DNA of 64,000 bases from Massilia sp. ST3 (GCF_018119405.1 NZ_JAGPWC010000009.1:32337-96336), one strand, 5' to 3'; positions 32,899 through 42,054 are shown, counted from the stretch's first letter. Numbers and translations: made by a program. Notes: generated by a model from the sequence alone, not told the origin.

Positions 32899-34113
32899 AT
32901 GTCCGTCAATACACCCCTCGAATCCCAGGCCGCGCGCGCCCTCCAGGTCGCCGCGCGCGTCCACGCCATCGAACCCTTCCGCGTCATGGAAATGGTGAAA
33001 GCCGCCGGCGAACTGAAACGCGCCGGCGCCGACGTCATCAGCATGAGCGTGGGCGAGCCCGATTTCACCGCGCCCGAGATCGTGGCCGCGGCCGCCATGG
33101 AAGCCATCCGCGGCGGCGTCACCCAGTACACCGACTCGCTCGGCCTGCGCGAGCTGCGCGAAGCGATTTCCGGCCACTACGCCGCCACCCACGGCTTGGA
33201 CATCGACCCGCGCCGCATCGTGGTCACGGCCGGCGCCTCGGCCGGCCTGCTGCTCGCCTGCGCGGCCCTGGTGGCCGAGGGCGACGAAGTGCTGATGCCC
33301 GATCCCTGCTATCCCTGCAACCGCCATTTCGTCACCAGCTTCGGCGGCAGCCCGGTGCTGGTGCCCGCCTCCAGCGCCGACCGCTACCAGCTGAGCGCCG
33401 CCCACGTGGCCGAACGCTGGAACCCGCGCACGCGCGGCGTGCTGGTGGCCTCGCCCTCGAACCCGACCGGCACCTCGATGACGCCGCAGCAGCTGCGCGA
33501 GATGCTGGCAGCCGTCGAGGCGCGCGGCGGCTTCGCCATCGTCGACGAGATCTACCAGGGCTTGACCTACGATCACACGCCCGTCAGCGCGCTGGCGCTC
33601 AGCGACCGGGTCATCACGGTCAACAGCTTCTCCAAGTATTTCAACATGACCGGCTGGCGCCTGGGCTGGCTGGTGGTGCCCGAGGATCTGGTGGCGGTGT
33701 TCGAGAAACTGGCCCAGAACCTGTTCATCTGCGCGCCGACGGTGGCCCAGCATGCGGCCCTGGCCTGCTTCACGCCGGAAGCCCTGGCCATCTTCGAGGA
33801 GCGCCGGCGCGAGTTCCAGCGCCGCCGCGACTTCCTGGTGCCGAGCCTGCGCGACCTCGGTTTCCAGGTGCCGGTGATGCCGGACGGGGCCTTCTATGTG
33901 TATGCGGACATCGGCCAGGTGGCGCACCGCGACAGCGCCGACAGCGCGGCCTTCAGCATGGCGCTGCTGCGCGATGCCCACGTGGCGATCGTGCCGGGCG
34001 ACGATTTCGGCTTCGCCGCGCCGGCGCGCCACGTGCGCTTCTCGTATGCGACGCAGTACGAGCGGATCGAGGAGGCGCTGGCGCGCCTGGAAAGGCAGCT
34101 CGGCCGGGCCTAG
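32899..34113 (+). CDS. Class I/II pyridoxal-phosphate aminotransferase
   Basis: A cytoplasmic PLP enzyme that transfers amino groups between an amino acid and a keto acid. The 404-residue product has the fold type I signatures: VGEPDFTAPEIV, SPSNPTGTSM (Asn/Pro/Gly loop), VDEIYQGLTYD, and the Schiff-base lysine Lys246 in NSFSKYFNMTGWRLGW, with the C-terminal substrate Arg in HVRFSYATQYERIEEA. It belongs to the aspartate/aromatic aminotransferase group, but the substrate cannot be read by eye. Its stop overlaps the stop of the convergent hybrid kinase gene by 4 bp. Length is normal. Confidence 0.92.
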   Translation: MSVNTPLESQAARALQVAARVHAIEPFRVMEMVKAAGELKRAGADVISMSVGEPDFTAPEIVAAAAMEAIRGGVTQYTDSLGLRELREAISGHYAATHGLDIDPRRIVVTAGASAGLLLACAALVAEGDEVLMPDPCYPCNRHFVTSFGGSPVLVPASSADRYQLSAAHVAERWNPRTRGVLVASPSNPTGTSMTPQQLREMLAAVEARGGFAIVDEIYQGLTYDHTPVSALALSDRVITVNSFSKYFNMTGWRLGWLVVPEDLVAVFEKLAQNLFICAPTVAQHAALACFTPEALAIFEERRREFQRRRDFLVPSLRDLGFQVPVMPDGAFYVYADIGQVAHRDSADSAAFSMALLRDAHVAIVPGDDFGFAAPARHVRFSYATQYERIEEALARLERQLGRA

Positions 34114-35468
34114 TGTTGCAGGGCCGTGGCGTCGAGCGCTTCGAGCAGCGCCGCCGGCCCCACCGGCTTGACCAGGTAGCGGTCGAAGCCGGCCGCCATG
34201 GCCCGTTCGCGGTCGCTCGGATGGCCATAGCCGGACAAGGCCACCGCCAGCGGCCCGGCGCCGCGGCTGTCGGCGCGCAGGCGGGCGATCAGCTCGTAGC
34301 CGTCGATGCCCGGCAGGCCGATGTCGCACACGATGGCGTCATAGCCGCCGTCCAGGGCCATCGCCAGGCCGGCGTGGCCGTCGGCCGCGAGCGCCACTTC
34401 ATGCCCTTCGAGTTCGAGCAGCATGCGCAGCACGTCGCCGGCGTCGGTATTGTCTTCCACGACCAGGATGCGCTGCGCACCGCCTCCCTGCGCGGGCGCC
34501 GCCGCGACCGGCCCGGCCGGCAGGGCGCGCCGCGACAGCGGCAGGCGCACCGTGAAGCTGCTGCCCGCGCCGATGCCGTCGCTGGACGCCGCCACGCTGC
34601 CGCCATGCATGCCGACCAGGTTGCGCACCACGTTCAGGCCCACCCCCAGGCCGCCTTCCGAGCGCGCCAAGGTGCGCGGTCCCTGGGCGAACAGGTCGAA
34701 GGCGTGCGCGATGGTTTCCGGCGCCATGCCGCTGCCGTTGTCGGCGACCGTGACGGCCACGTCGTCGCCGCACTCCAGCGAAAGCGAGATCGCGCCGCCG
34801 TCCTGGGTGTACTTGGATGCGTTGCTCAGCAAATTGGTGAAGACCTGGGCCAGGCGCACCGGATCGCCGTCGACCACCACGGGGTCGAGGGGCGAGTGCA
34901 GCTCGAAGTGCTGTCCGCGTTCGCGCATGCGCTGCTGCACGGTTTCGACGGCCTGGGCGATGACATCCTTGAGGTCGATCGCCTGGATGGCGAGGGTGAT
35001 CTTGCCGCTGCTCAGGCGCGCGGCGTCGAGCAGGTCGTCCAGCAGGTGCGCCATGTGGCAGACCTGGCGCTGGATCACCTTGGTCAGCTCACCCAGCCTG
35101 CCGTCCAGGCTCGACCTGTCCAGAAGGTTGGCGGACATGCTGATCGGGACCAGGGGATTGCGCAGCTCATGGGCCAGCATGGCCAGGAATTCATTCTGGT
35201 GCCGGTTGGTTTCCTCGGCGTCGTCGCGCAAGGTCTGGGCGTTGACGGCGGCCATGACCAGGTTGCCGTTCGCTTCGCGCAACTGCTGGACCAGGACGTC
35301 CAGCTCTCGCGCGCGCTCCGCCTGCGCACGCAGCACTGCGTTGTCGGCTTCCAGCGCCTCGATGCGGCGCAGCAGCAGCTGTTCGAGGGCCAGCGCCGGT
35401 GCCCCGGCAGCCTCCTCGTGCGACGAACGCTGCAGCGAGCCTTGGTCTTCTCCCTGAAACGTCGTCAT
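34110..35468 (-). CDS. Soluble hybrid histidine kinase with receiver domain (KaiC locus, copy 1)
   Basis: A two-component signalling protein without a membrane sensor. The 452-residue product has an N-terminal coiled coil (about 28-90), HisKA with His100 (MLAHELRNPLVP), an HATPase domain with N, G1 and G2 boxes (NLLSNASKY, VADNGSGM, GGLGVGLNVVRNL), and a C-terminal receiver with Asp382 (VCDIGLPGIDGYE) and Lys in YLVKPVGP. It is a clear paralog of the kinase at 37545-38900: both receiver aspartates are at residue 382. Its start is 7 bp after the KaiC-like stop, so it is co-transcribed with that ATPase and probably takes its input from it. Confidence 0.93.
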   Translation of the reverse strand: MTTFQGEDQGSLQRSSHEEAAGAPALALEQLLLRRIEALEADNAVLRAQAERARELDVLVQQLREANGNLVMAAVNAQTLRDDAEETNRHQNEFLAMLAHELRNPLVPISMSANLLDRSSLDGRLGELTKVIQRQVCHMAHLLDDLLDAARLSSGKITLAIQAIDLKDVIAQAVETVQQRMRERGQHFELHSPLDPVVVDGDPVRLAQVFTNLLSNASKYTQDGGAISLSLECGDDVAVTVADNGSGMAPETIAHAFDLFAQGPRTLARSEGGLGVGLNVVRNLVGMHGGSVAASSDGIGAGSSFTVRLPLSRRALPAGPVAAAPAQGGGAQRILVVEDNTDAGDVLRMLLELEGHEVALAADGHAGLAMALDGGYDAIVCDIGLPGIDGYELIARLRADSRGAGPLAVALSGYGHPSDRERAMAAGFDRYLVKPVGPAALLEALDATALQH

Positions 35469-35475
35469 GGTTTCC

Positions 35476-36945
35476 TCAGTTTCCCGCGCGGGGCGCCTGG
35501 GGTAATCCGTGCACCACCCCTTCGTACTCGGTGCGCTGCGGATGGATGTCCAAGCCCTCGCCGGTGATCACGTATTCGCGCAAATCCTGGCTGTGGCTGG
35601 AGCCGCGCACCTTCACCACGGACAGGAACTTGCGCAGCAGGCCGTCGGCTTCGCCGTAGCGCATCAGGATGATCGCGTCGGTCAGGTAGGCGATGTCCGC
35701 ATGGCTGATCTTCAAGCAGGTGAACTGGTCGTCCACGCCCATCGTGACCAGCACGCTGACTCCGCGCTTGGCGAGGGCCGCCAGCATGCGGAATACCACC
35801 GCGCGCAGCCGGTCCCGGCTTTCCGGCGCCAGGTAGAGCCCCATTTCGGACAGCGAGTCGACCACCACGCGCTGGGCGCCGGTGCGGTCGATGGCATGGT
35901 TCAGCTCGTCGAGCAGTTCGTCGATGGTCAGGTCGATCATGCGGCTTTCCACCACCGCCACCTGGCCCGCCCGCACCAGGTCCGCCAGCTCGGCGTTGCG
36001 CAGGCGCGCCGCCCCCTTCTCGAAGGACATCACCACGCCCTTCTCGCCTTGGCGCACGCCCTCCTGAAGGAAGCGGGTGCCGAGGATGGTCTTGCCGCAG
36101 CCGCTGGGGCCCGTCACCAGCACCGAATGCCCTTGCGGCAGGCCGCCGTGCAGCATCTCGTCCAGTCCCGGCACGCCGGTGGGAATGCGGCGCGGCTCGC
36201 GGTCGACTTCCGCGCCCGCATGGTGATCCTCGGCCAGCGGCGGCAGCATACGCGGGTAAACCCGGACACCGTCGGCTGTGATGCGGAAGGTGTGCGAGCC
36301 GGCCAGGTGGGCCTGGCCGCGCATCTTGACCACGCGGATCTTGCGCACCACGGAATCTTCTTCGTGCAGCTGGCTGAGGGCGATCATGCCGTCGGCCACC
36401 GTCATGATGGGGTTGGCTTCGACGTCGCTGTGCAGGTACTCGCCGATCAGGAAGGTGGTCGCCTGCCAGCTGGTCATGCGCGTTCCAAGCTCCTGGATGA
36501 AATGCTGGAGGTCGGCCACGCCTTCGTTGCCGCTGCGCGCGGTCTGGGCTACCGAACGGAAGGAGTCGACGAACACCATGCTGGGCGAGAAATCCTCGAC
36601 TTCCTTCATGATACGCTCCAGCACACCCGTGAAGTCGCCGGCGCGCAGGTCGTCGGCCAGGTTCACGTAGCGGATCGCCGTGCCCACCTTGCCGAGTTCG
36701 AAGAAGGCGTACTGCTGCTGGTAGCGCAGCATCTTCAGGGGCGGCTCGCCCAGCACCGTGAAGAACAGCGCGCGCCGTTCCTGCGTGGCGAGGGAAAACA
36801 TGATCTGGTGCGCGAGCGTGGTCTTGCCGCAGCCGGGCGCGCCCGCGATCAGGTTGAACGAGAATTCACTCAGTCCGCCTCCCAGCAGGATATCGAGCCC
36901 GGGCACCCCGGTGCTCAATTTTCCGAGGCTTACTTTATCCGTCAT
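35476..36945 (-). CDS. KaiC-like double-domain RecA-fold ATPase
   Basis: A relative of the cyanobacterial clock ATPase, here in a non-cyanobacterium and probably a signalling regulator. From the ATG at 36945 (AGGAG site) the product is 489 residues with two KaiC domains. Domain 1 has Walker A GAPGCGKTT (35-43), LGEPPLKML with the catalytic-type Glu, and MVFVDSFRSV as Walker B. Domain 2 has GPSGCGKTI near residue 280, SFEKGAARLRNA and RVVVDSLSEMG. Its ATG overlaps the TAA of the upstream 127-residue gene (TAATG), indicating translational coupling, and a hybrid kinase follows by 7 bp. No kaiA or kaiB is present in the window. Confidence 0.92.
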   Translation of the reverse strand: MTDKVSLGKLSTGVPGLDILLGGGLSEFSFNLIAGAPGCGKTTLAHQIMFSLATQERRALFFTVLGEPPLKMLRYQQQYAFFELGKVGTAIRYVNLADDLRAGDFTGVLERIMKEVEDFSPSMVFVDSFRSVAQTARSGNEGVADLQHFIQELGTRMTSWQATTFLIGEYLHSDVEANPIMTVADGMIALSQLHEEDSVVRKIRVVKMRGQAHLAGSHTFRITADGVRVYPRMLPPLAEDHHAGAEVDREPRRIPTGVPGLDEMLHGGLPQGHSVLVTGPSGCGKTILGTRFLQEGVRQGEKGVVMSFEKGAARLRNAELADLVRAGQVAVVESRMIDLTIDELLDELNHAIDRTGAQRVVVDSLSEMGLYLAPESRDRLRAVVFRMLAALAKRGVSVLVTMGVDDQFTCLKISHADIAYLTDAIILMRYGEADGLLRKFLSVVKVRGSSHSQDLREYVITGEGLDIHPQRTEYEGVVHGLPQAPRAGN

Positions 36946-37328
36946 TACTTGTGCTCCTGTGGATTCTGCTCTTTCGCGTCGAGCAACGCGGCGTCGACAA
37001 GGCGGGTTGCCAGCGCCTGGCCGATGAGGGCGGCCAGCAGCTCGGTGAAGGTGCGCAGCAAGGCCGCGTGCGCCGCCTCGGCCTGGTCGGGGGCGACACT
37101 GGCGAGCATGGCGTCGAGCGCGCCGACCTGGGCGTCGCAAGCCTTGCAGGGCGGCGTGCCCGCCAGCCAGCGGTGGTCCGGGCCCACCAGCCGGCAGGCG
37201 CGCCCGAACAGCGCGCAGAAACCGTTGTCGCCGATGAGAGGCCCCAGCTGGACGGCCAGGCGCCGCCAGGATTGGATCAGATGGGCGTGTCCTTCCGAGC
37301 GCCCGGGATCGCCCTTACTCGTCATCAT
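36945..37328 (-). CDS. Hypothetical 127-residue protein coupled to the KaiC-like gene
   Basis: Function not recognised. The 127-residue product is mostly helical and Ala/Leu-rich, with two paired cysteines (PPCKACDAQ, near residue 60) and two more at 38 and 45. There is no membrane segment. Its TAA stop shares a base with the KaiC-like ATG, so the two are made together and may form a complex. Two adjacent ATG codons open the frame, without a clear ribosome-binding site. A TATAAT hexamer on the minus strand at 37490-37485 could serve the three-gene unit, though its -35 box is weak. The Cys cluster might bind a metal. Confidence 0.62.
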   Translation of the reverse strand: MMTSKGDPGRSEGHAHLIQSWRRLAVQLGPLIGDNGFCALFGRACRLVGPDHRWLAGTPPCKACDAQVGALDAMLASVAPDQAEAAHAALLRTFTELLAALIGQALATRLVDAALLDAKEQNPQEHK

Positions 37329-37544
37329 GTCTGGTTCGCGATACGGATTCTGCCGTCAATGTCGTTGTTGGTCGTGCCCGCGCTGGTCTTCCTTGGCGCG
37401 CGAGACCGCCCTTGGCCGAAGGGACAAGCGAAAAGGGGCGATAATGTCGGGCGACCAGGCGTTTTCCGCGAACGGGCTCGGGACATTATAGCCTTTGCAC
37501 TCCGCGCGCATGACATATTTTCATCAGGTGTTGCAGCAGGATAG

Positions 37545-38900
37545 TCAGGCGCGGCGCGCCTCGGCCACCAGGGACAGCAGGGTCTCGGGCCCGGCCGGCT
37601 TGACCAGGTAGCGGTCGAAGCCCGCCGCCAGTGCCCGCTCGCGGTCCTCGGCCTGGCCGTAGCCCGACAGCGCGATCGCGAATGGCCGGTGTCCGTTCTC
37701 CACCGCGCGCAGGGCCTCGATGAGGTCGTAGCCGTCGATGCCGGGCAAGCCGATGTCGCAGACCAGCACGTCGAAGCGCCCGCTGCGGGCCCGCTCCAGC
37801 CCGCCGATGCCGTCCGAGGCCGTCTCGACCTCGTGGCCGGACAGCTCGAGCAAGGTGCGCAGGGTGTCGCAGGCGTCCATGTTGTCCTCCACCACCAGGA
37901 TGCGCGAGGGCCGCTTGCCGGCCTCGCCCGGCGCCAGGGGCGGCCCGCCGCGTCCCGCCGGCCGTCCGTTCGACAGGGGCAGGCGCACCGTGAAGGTGCT
38001 GCCCTGCCCCGGCCCCGCGCTGGCCGCCTCCACGGCGCCGCCGTGCATCTCGACCAGGTTGCGGACCACGTTCAAGCCCACCCCAAGGCCGCCTTCGGAA
38101 CGCGCCAGCGAGCGCGGCCCCTGGGTGAACAGGTCGAACAGGTGGGGCAGCATGTCGGGGTCGATGCCCGCGCCGCTGTCGCGCACCGCGACCACGGCCT
38201 GGTCCACGTCGCCGGCGCGCTCGCGCCAGGCCGTCAGGGCGATGCTGCCGCCGTCGCCCGTATACTTGGAGGCGTTGGCGAGCAGGTTGGTGAAGACCTG
38301 GGTCAGGCGCACGGCGTCGCCTTCCACCACCAGTGCCTCGGGCGCCAGGCGCACCGTGAGCTGCTGGCGGCGCTCGCGCAGGCGCGGACCGACCGTCTCG
38401 AGCGCCTGCTCGATGGCGTCGCTCAGCAGCAGCGGAGCCAGGCTGAGGGAGATCTTGCCGCTGCTGATGCGGGCGGCGTCCAGCAGGTCGTTGAGCAGGT
38501 GCGCCATGTGGTCGACCTGGCGCCGGATGACGCGCGAGACCTGGGCCAGTTCGCCGGTCGGACCCGCCACGCTGTCGAGCAGGCTGGCCGACATGCTGAG
38601 CGGCGCCAGCGGGTTGCGCAACTCGTGGGCCAGCATGGCGAGGAATTCGTTCTGGCGCCGGCCGCTGGCGGCGGCCTGCTCGCGCAACTGGGCCAGCTCG
38701 CCGTTCTCGCGCCGCAGCCGCTCGGCCTCGAGGGCCAGCAGGTGGCGCTCGCGCGCCAGGATGCGGGTGTGCGCCAGCTCGGCCTCGAGCGCGGCGACCT
38801 GCTTGCGCAGGGCGTGCTCGGCCAGGCCGGCCGGCATGCCGCCCTCGCCCATCTGCGCCCGCTGCTGGGAGCCGGGCCGCGATTCACCGGAATTCGCCAT
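37545..38900 (-). CDS. Soluble hybrid histidine kinase with receiver domain (KaiC locus, copy 2)
   Basis: A paralog of the kinase at 34110-35468, placed upstream of the KaiC-like unit on the same strand. The 451-residue product has an N-terminal coiled coil (about 28-80), HisKA with His92 ([12 protein letters not shown]), an HATPase domain (NLLANASKY, VRDSGAGI, GGLGVGLNVVRNL) and a receiver with Asp382 (VCDIGLPGIDGYD) and YLVKPAGP. It has no membrane or PAS sensor. It ends 216 bp before the 127-residue gene, a gap that holds a possible promoter but no other gene. The high similarity of the two kinases suggests local duplication around the KaiC-like gene. Confidence 0.92.
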   Translation of the reverse strand: MANSGESRPGSQQRAQMGEGGMPAGLAEHALRKQVAALEAELAHTRILARERHLLALEAERLRRENGELAQLREQAAASGRRQNEFLAMLAHELRNPLAPLSMSASLLDSVAGPTGELAQVSRVIRRQVDHMAHLLNDLLDAARISSGKISLSLAPLLLSDAIEQALETVGPRLRERRQQLTVRLAPEALVVEGDAVRLTQVFTNLLANASKYTGDGGSIALTAWRERAGDVDQAVVAVRDSGAGIDPDMLPHLFDLFTQGPRSLARSEGGLGVGLNVVRNLVEMHGGAVEAASAGPGQGSTFTVRLPLSNGRPAGRGGPPLAPGEAGKRPSRILVVEDNMDACDTLRTLLELSGHEVETASDGIGGLERARSGRFDVLVCDIGLPGIDGYDLIEALRAVENGHRPFAIALSGYGQAEDRERALAAGFDRYLVKPAGPETLLSLVAEARRA

Positions 38901-39052
38901 GCTGTATCGTTGCTCTATTCGTCGCTCTACGGGTTGTCAATACGGCGCGCGGCCAAGCCGCCGCACACCGCCGTGCGCTGTATCCATTCCCCTCTTTCCC
39001 GGCTAAGATGCATACTGCCGGGCAATAGTGCTCTTCTTCAAGCAGGTGAACA

Positions 39053-40834
39053 ATGGAAAACAAACTGGGCGCCGTCGTGACGACGGCTTGCGTGCTGCTG
39101 GGCCTGACGTTCGGACCTGCCATAAGTCCCGCCTTGGCGGCAACAAGAACCGCCAACCTGGCAGACTCACGGTTCAAGACAATTTACACCAAAGAGTGGA
39201 AATGGCGCGTCTCGGAAAAGCTGGCGCGCGCCGACGACGAGCGCGGCGTCAGCCCGGACATCGCGCGTGTCGATGCCCCGGCCCAGGAAGCGCGTCTTGT
39301 CTATTGGCAAGGCATCCTGAAGGAGCTCGACGCGATCCGGCCAGCCGAGCTGTCGCCGGGCCAACGCATCAATTTCGCGGTCTACCGCGCCCAGATCGCC
39401 GCCCTGCTCGACGCCCAGCGCTTCCGCGAATACGAGCAGCCGGTCAATGCCGACAGCGCCTTCTGGACCGACGTGACCTATGGCGCGCGCCGCCCGTTCA
39501 AGCGCGCCGAAGATTACCGCAACTACGTGCGCCAGCTGGAAAACCTGCCGGGCTATTTCGACCAGGAACTCGCCAACATGCGCGCCGGCCTGGCGCGCGG
39601 CTTCACGCCGCCCAAGGTGACGCTCGCCGGACGCGAAAGCATGATCGTCTCGATCGCCCAGGCCAAGACCCCGCAGGACACCATTTTCTATACGCCCTTC
39701 AAGGACATGCCCGCCAGTATCCCGGAAGCCGAGCGCGAGGCCCTGCGCGCCCAGGCCGCCGCGGCGATCCGCGCCAAGGTGCAGCCGGCCTACGCGAAGG
39801 TGCTGGACTTCTTCGTCGGCGAGTACGTGCCGAAAGCGCGCACCACCCTGGCCGCTGAGAGCATGCCCGGCGGCAAGGCGTACTACCAGTCGAAGATCGT
39901 CGAGTACACCACGACCAGCCTGACGGCCGAGCAGATCCATGCGATCGGCCTGGCCGAGATGGCCAAGATCCGCGCCGAGATGCACGAGACCATGAAGAAG
40001 GCGGGCTTTGAGGGCGACCTGCCGAGCTTCCTGCAATTCCTGCGCACCGACCCGCGCTTCTACGCCAAGACCCCGGAGGAGCTCCTGATGCGCGCGGCCT
40101 GGGTGGCCAAGAAGTTCGACGCCAAGGCCGACCAGTACTTCGGCTACCTGCCGCGCCGCCGCTTCGCCATCCTGCCCGTGCCCGACGACCAGGCGCCCTA
40201 CTACACGGCCGGCCGCGGCGGCCCCGGCGCCTACTGGGTCAACACCTACAACCTGCCGGCACGCGCCCTGTACAGCCTGCCGGCCCTGACCCTGCACGAA
40301 TCCGCGCCCGGGCACGCCTTCCAGATGCCGGTGGCCCAGGAGCAGAAAGGCGTGCCGTCCTTCCGCCGCGCCTATATCTCCGCCTTCGGCGAGGGCTGGG
40401 CGCTGTATTCCGAGCGCCTGGGCACCGAGATGGGCATCTACGAGACCCCGTACGAAGTGTTCGGCATGCTGAGCTACCAGGCCTGGCGCGCCTCGCGCCT
40501 GGTGGTCGACACCGGCATCCACGCCAAGGGCTGGACCCGCGAACAGGGACAGGCCTACCTGATGGAGAACACGGCGCTGTCGAAGCACGAGGTGGAGACC
40601 GAGGTCGACCGCTATATTTCGTGGCCGGGGCAGGCGCTGTCCTACTACCTGGGACAGATGGCGATCCAGGAAGCGCGCGCGCGGGCCGAGAAGGCGCTGG
40701 GGGCGAAGTTCGATATCCGCAACTTCCACGATACGGTGCTGCAGCTGGGGTCGGTGCCGCTGCCGGTGTTGCAGCAGAGGATAGATGCGTTTATTGCGGA
40801 GGGGGGCAAGAGTCCGTATCCGAAGGAGAGTTGA
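39053..40834 (+). CDS. DUF885-family secreted protein (putative zinc metallopeptidase)
   Basis: DUF885 proteins are poorly characterised and resemble zinc metallopeptidases. The 593-residue product has a Sec signal peptide (hydrophobic stretch VVTTACVLLGLTFGPAIS, then ALAAT near residue 30). Its core motif is HESAPGH (His415-Glu416...His421), a variant of the HExxH zinc site, followed by SAFGEGWALYSERLG, which would supply the third ligand and a catalytic-type Glu. The C-terminal SWPGQALSYYLGQMAIQEAR also fits the family. The ATG is weakly marked by purines. It stands alone, convergent with the def operon, with repeat pair 4 and a terminator between. Confidence 0.88.
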   Translation: MENKLGAVVTTACVLLGLTFGPAISPALAATRTANLADSRFKTIYTKEWKWRVSEKLARADDERGVSPDIARVDAPAQEARLVYWQGILKELDAIRPAELSPGQRINFAVYRAQIAALLDAQRFREYEQPVNADSAFWTDVTYGARRPFKRAEDYRNYVRQLENLPGYFDQELANMRAGLARGFTPPKVTLAGRESMIVSIAQAKTPQDTIFYTPFKDMPASIPEAEREALRAQAAAAIRAKVQPAYAKVLDFFVGEYVPKARTTLAAESMPGGKAYYQSKIVEYTTTSLTAEQIHAIGLAEMAKIRAEMHETMKKAGFEGDLPSFLQFLRTDPRFYAKTPEELLMRAAWVAKKFDAKADQYFGYLPRRRFAILPVPDDQAPYYTAGRGGPGAYWVNTYNLPARALYSLPALTLHESAPGHAFQMPVAQEQKGVPSFRRAYISAFGEGWALYSERLGTEMGIYETPYEVFGMLSYQAWRASRLVVDTGIHAKGWTREQGQAYLMENTALSKHEVETEVDRYISWPGQALSYYLGQMAIQEARARAEKALGAKFDIRNFHDTVLQLGSVPLPVLQQRIDAFIAEGGKSPYPKES

Positions 40835-40847
40835 GGGCTGCTCGACG

Positions 40848-40957
40848 AACTTGGGTCCCCGCCATCGCGGGGGCGCCGTGCGGAGGGAGCGGACTGGGGA
40901 TATGTTTCACCCGGCGACCTAAAGACCGTCATCCCCGCGAAGGCGGGGACCCAAGTT
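40848..40957. repeat. Dispersed repeat family A, inverted pair 4
   Basis: Copies at 40848-40878 (AACTTGGGTCCCC...) and 40925-40957 (CGTCATCCCC...CAAGTT) are inverted with a 46-bp spacer and AAGTT ends outward, as in pair 1. They lie just after the DUF885 stop. Confidence 0.85.
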
Positions 40958-40966
40958 AAGCTCACC

Positions 40967-40998
40967 AAAAAAGGGGGATGCATCGCATCCCCTTTTTT
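40967..40998. terminator. Bidirectional intrinsic terminator
   Basis: GGGGATGC (40974-40981) pairs with GCATCCCC (40985-40992) around a 3-nt loop, with an A tract on the left and six T on the right. It ends the def operon on the minus strand and can stop DUF885 transcription. Confidence 0.9.
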
Positions 40999-41002
40999 CA
41001 CT

Positions 41003-41518
41003 TCACTTCGCCCCGTCGAACAGCTTGAACTTCAACTGCACTGACACCCCGCCATACAGCCGGTCCCGGTACGAAGGAATGATCCCCACATTCACCCCCA
41101 CCCGCTGGTATTCGACAGTGAGAGTCGGAATCGCCGCCGGGAACCACCCGCCATGCCGCATGTTCGGATAGCCGTCGAAGGCCGCCAGCGCCAGCCCCGC
41201 GCGCACGGGCCCGATGGCGTAGGGCTGCCAGATCACGCCCGCGTAGTTCGACCAGGCCCGGTCGCTGTTATAGAAGCGCCCCGCGGTCGCCGCCATCGTC
41301 CCGCTGAAGCGGTACTCGACGCCCAGCCCCTTGTTGGCGCCGTTCAGGTCGTCCCCGCGCTCGGTCTTGTTGTCGAAGTGGGCGGTGGCGAAACCGGTGT
41401 CGACCCAGAACTCGCTCTTCGGCGCCGCATCGATCTTCGTGAACCAGTCGTCCGCATGGCTGGGCGCCGCGGCGAGGCAGGCCGCGCACAGGGCGGCCCG
41501 CTGGAGGAAAGCACGCAT
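41003..41518 (-). CDS. Predicted outer-membrane beta-barrel protein, unknown function
   Basis: Function not recognised. The 171-residue product has a Sec signal peptide ending SHA near residue 22. Its mature part is made of alternating short strands rich in Tyr, Gly and Phe (RFYNSDRAWSNYAGVIWQPY), as in small eight-strand outer-membrane barrels. The length is near that of PagP or OmpX-type barrels, but diagnostic residues of PagP are not clear. Its ATG overlaps the def stop (TGATG), so it is translationally coupled to peptide deformylase. A strong terminator follows the stop. The assignment to a barrel is inference. Confidence 0.7.
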   Translation of the reverse strand: MRAFLQRAALCAACLAAAPSHADDWFTKIDAAPKSEFWVDTGFATAHFDNKTERGDDLNGANKGLGVEYRFSGTMAATAGRFYNSDRAWSNYAGVIWQPYAIGPVRAGLALAAFDGYPNMRHGGWFPAAIPTLTVEYQRVGVNVGIIPSYRDRLYGGVSVQLKFKLFDGAK

Positions 41519-42054
41519 CAGTCGTCGGCTCCGGGATCGAGGTGGGGGAACATCACTTCGGTGAAGCCGAAGCGCGAGAAGTCCTTGATGCGCATCGGGT
41601 AGAGGATGCCCAGCAGGTGGTCGACCTCGTGCTGCACCACGCGCGCGTGGAAGCCCTCGGCGTCGCGCACGATGCGCCGGCCGTATTGGTCGAAGCCTTC
41701 GTAGTGCAGGCGCGTGTAGCGCGGCACGCTACCGCGCAGGCCGGGCACCGACAGGCAGCCTTCGAAGCCCTCTTCCATCTCGTTCGACACCGGCGTGAGC
41801 ACGGGATTGATCAAGACCGTCTCGGGCACCGGCGGCGCGTCCGGATAGCGCTGGTTGTTCGCGAAGCCATAGATCACCAGCTGCAGGTTGACGCCGATCT
41901 GCGGCGCCGCCAGCCCTGCGCCGTTCGCCGCATGCATGGTCTCGAACATGTCGGCAATCAAGGCGTGCAGCTCGGGGGTGTCGAATTCGCGCACGGGCTC
42001 GGCCACCCGCAGCAGGCGCGGGTCGCCCATGCGCAGGATTTCGCGTACGGTCAT
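41518..42054 (-). CDS. def: Peptide deformylase
   Basis: A cytoplasmic iron/zinc enzyme removing the formyl group from nascent proteins. The 178-residue product has the three family motifs: [10 protein letters not shown] (about 45-54), EGCLSVP with metal-ligand Cys100, and QHEVDHLLG with His142, catalytic Glu143 and His146. The ATG at 42054 overlaps the galU stop (ATGA); the open frame extending upstream belongs to antisense-like sequence within galU. Its own stop overlaps the start of the barrel protein. Note that this def is not next to fmt, so a second deformylase gene elsewhere in the genome is likely. Confidence 0.95.
   Translation of the reverse strand: MTVREILRMGDPRLLRVAEPVREFDTPELHALIADMFETMHAANGAGLAAPQIGVNLQLVIYGFANNQRYPDAPPVPETVLINPVLTPVSNEMEEGFEGCLSVPGLRGSVPRYTRLHYEGFDQYGRRIVRDAEGFHARVVQHEVDHLLGILYPMRIKDFSRFGFTEVMFPHLDPGADD

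Noticed and set aside
35476..38900. Idea that the KaiC locus is a circadian clock
   Set aside because: No kaiA or kaiB in the window, and KaiC homologs outside cyanobacteria are not generally clock proteins. Only a signalling role is proposed.
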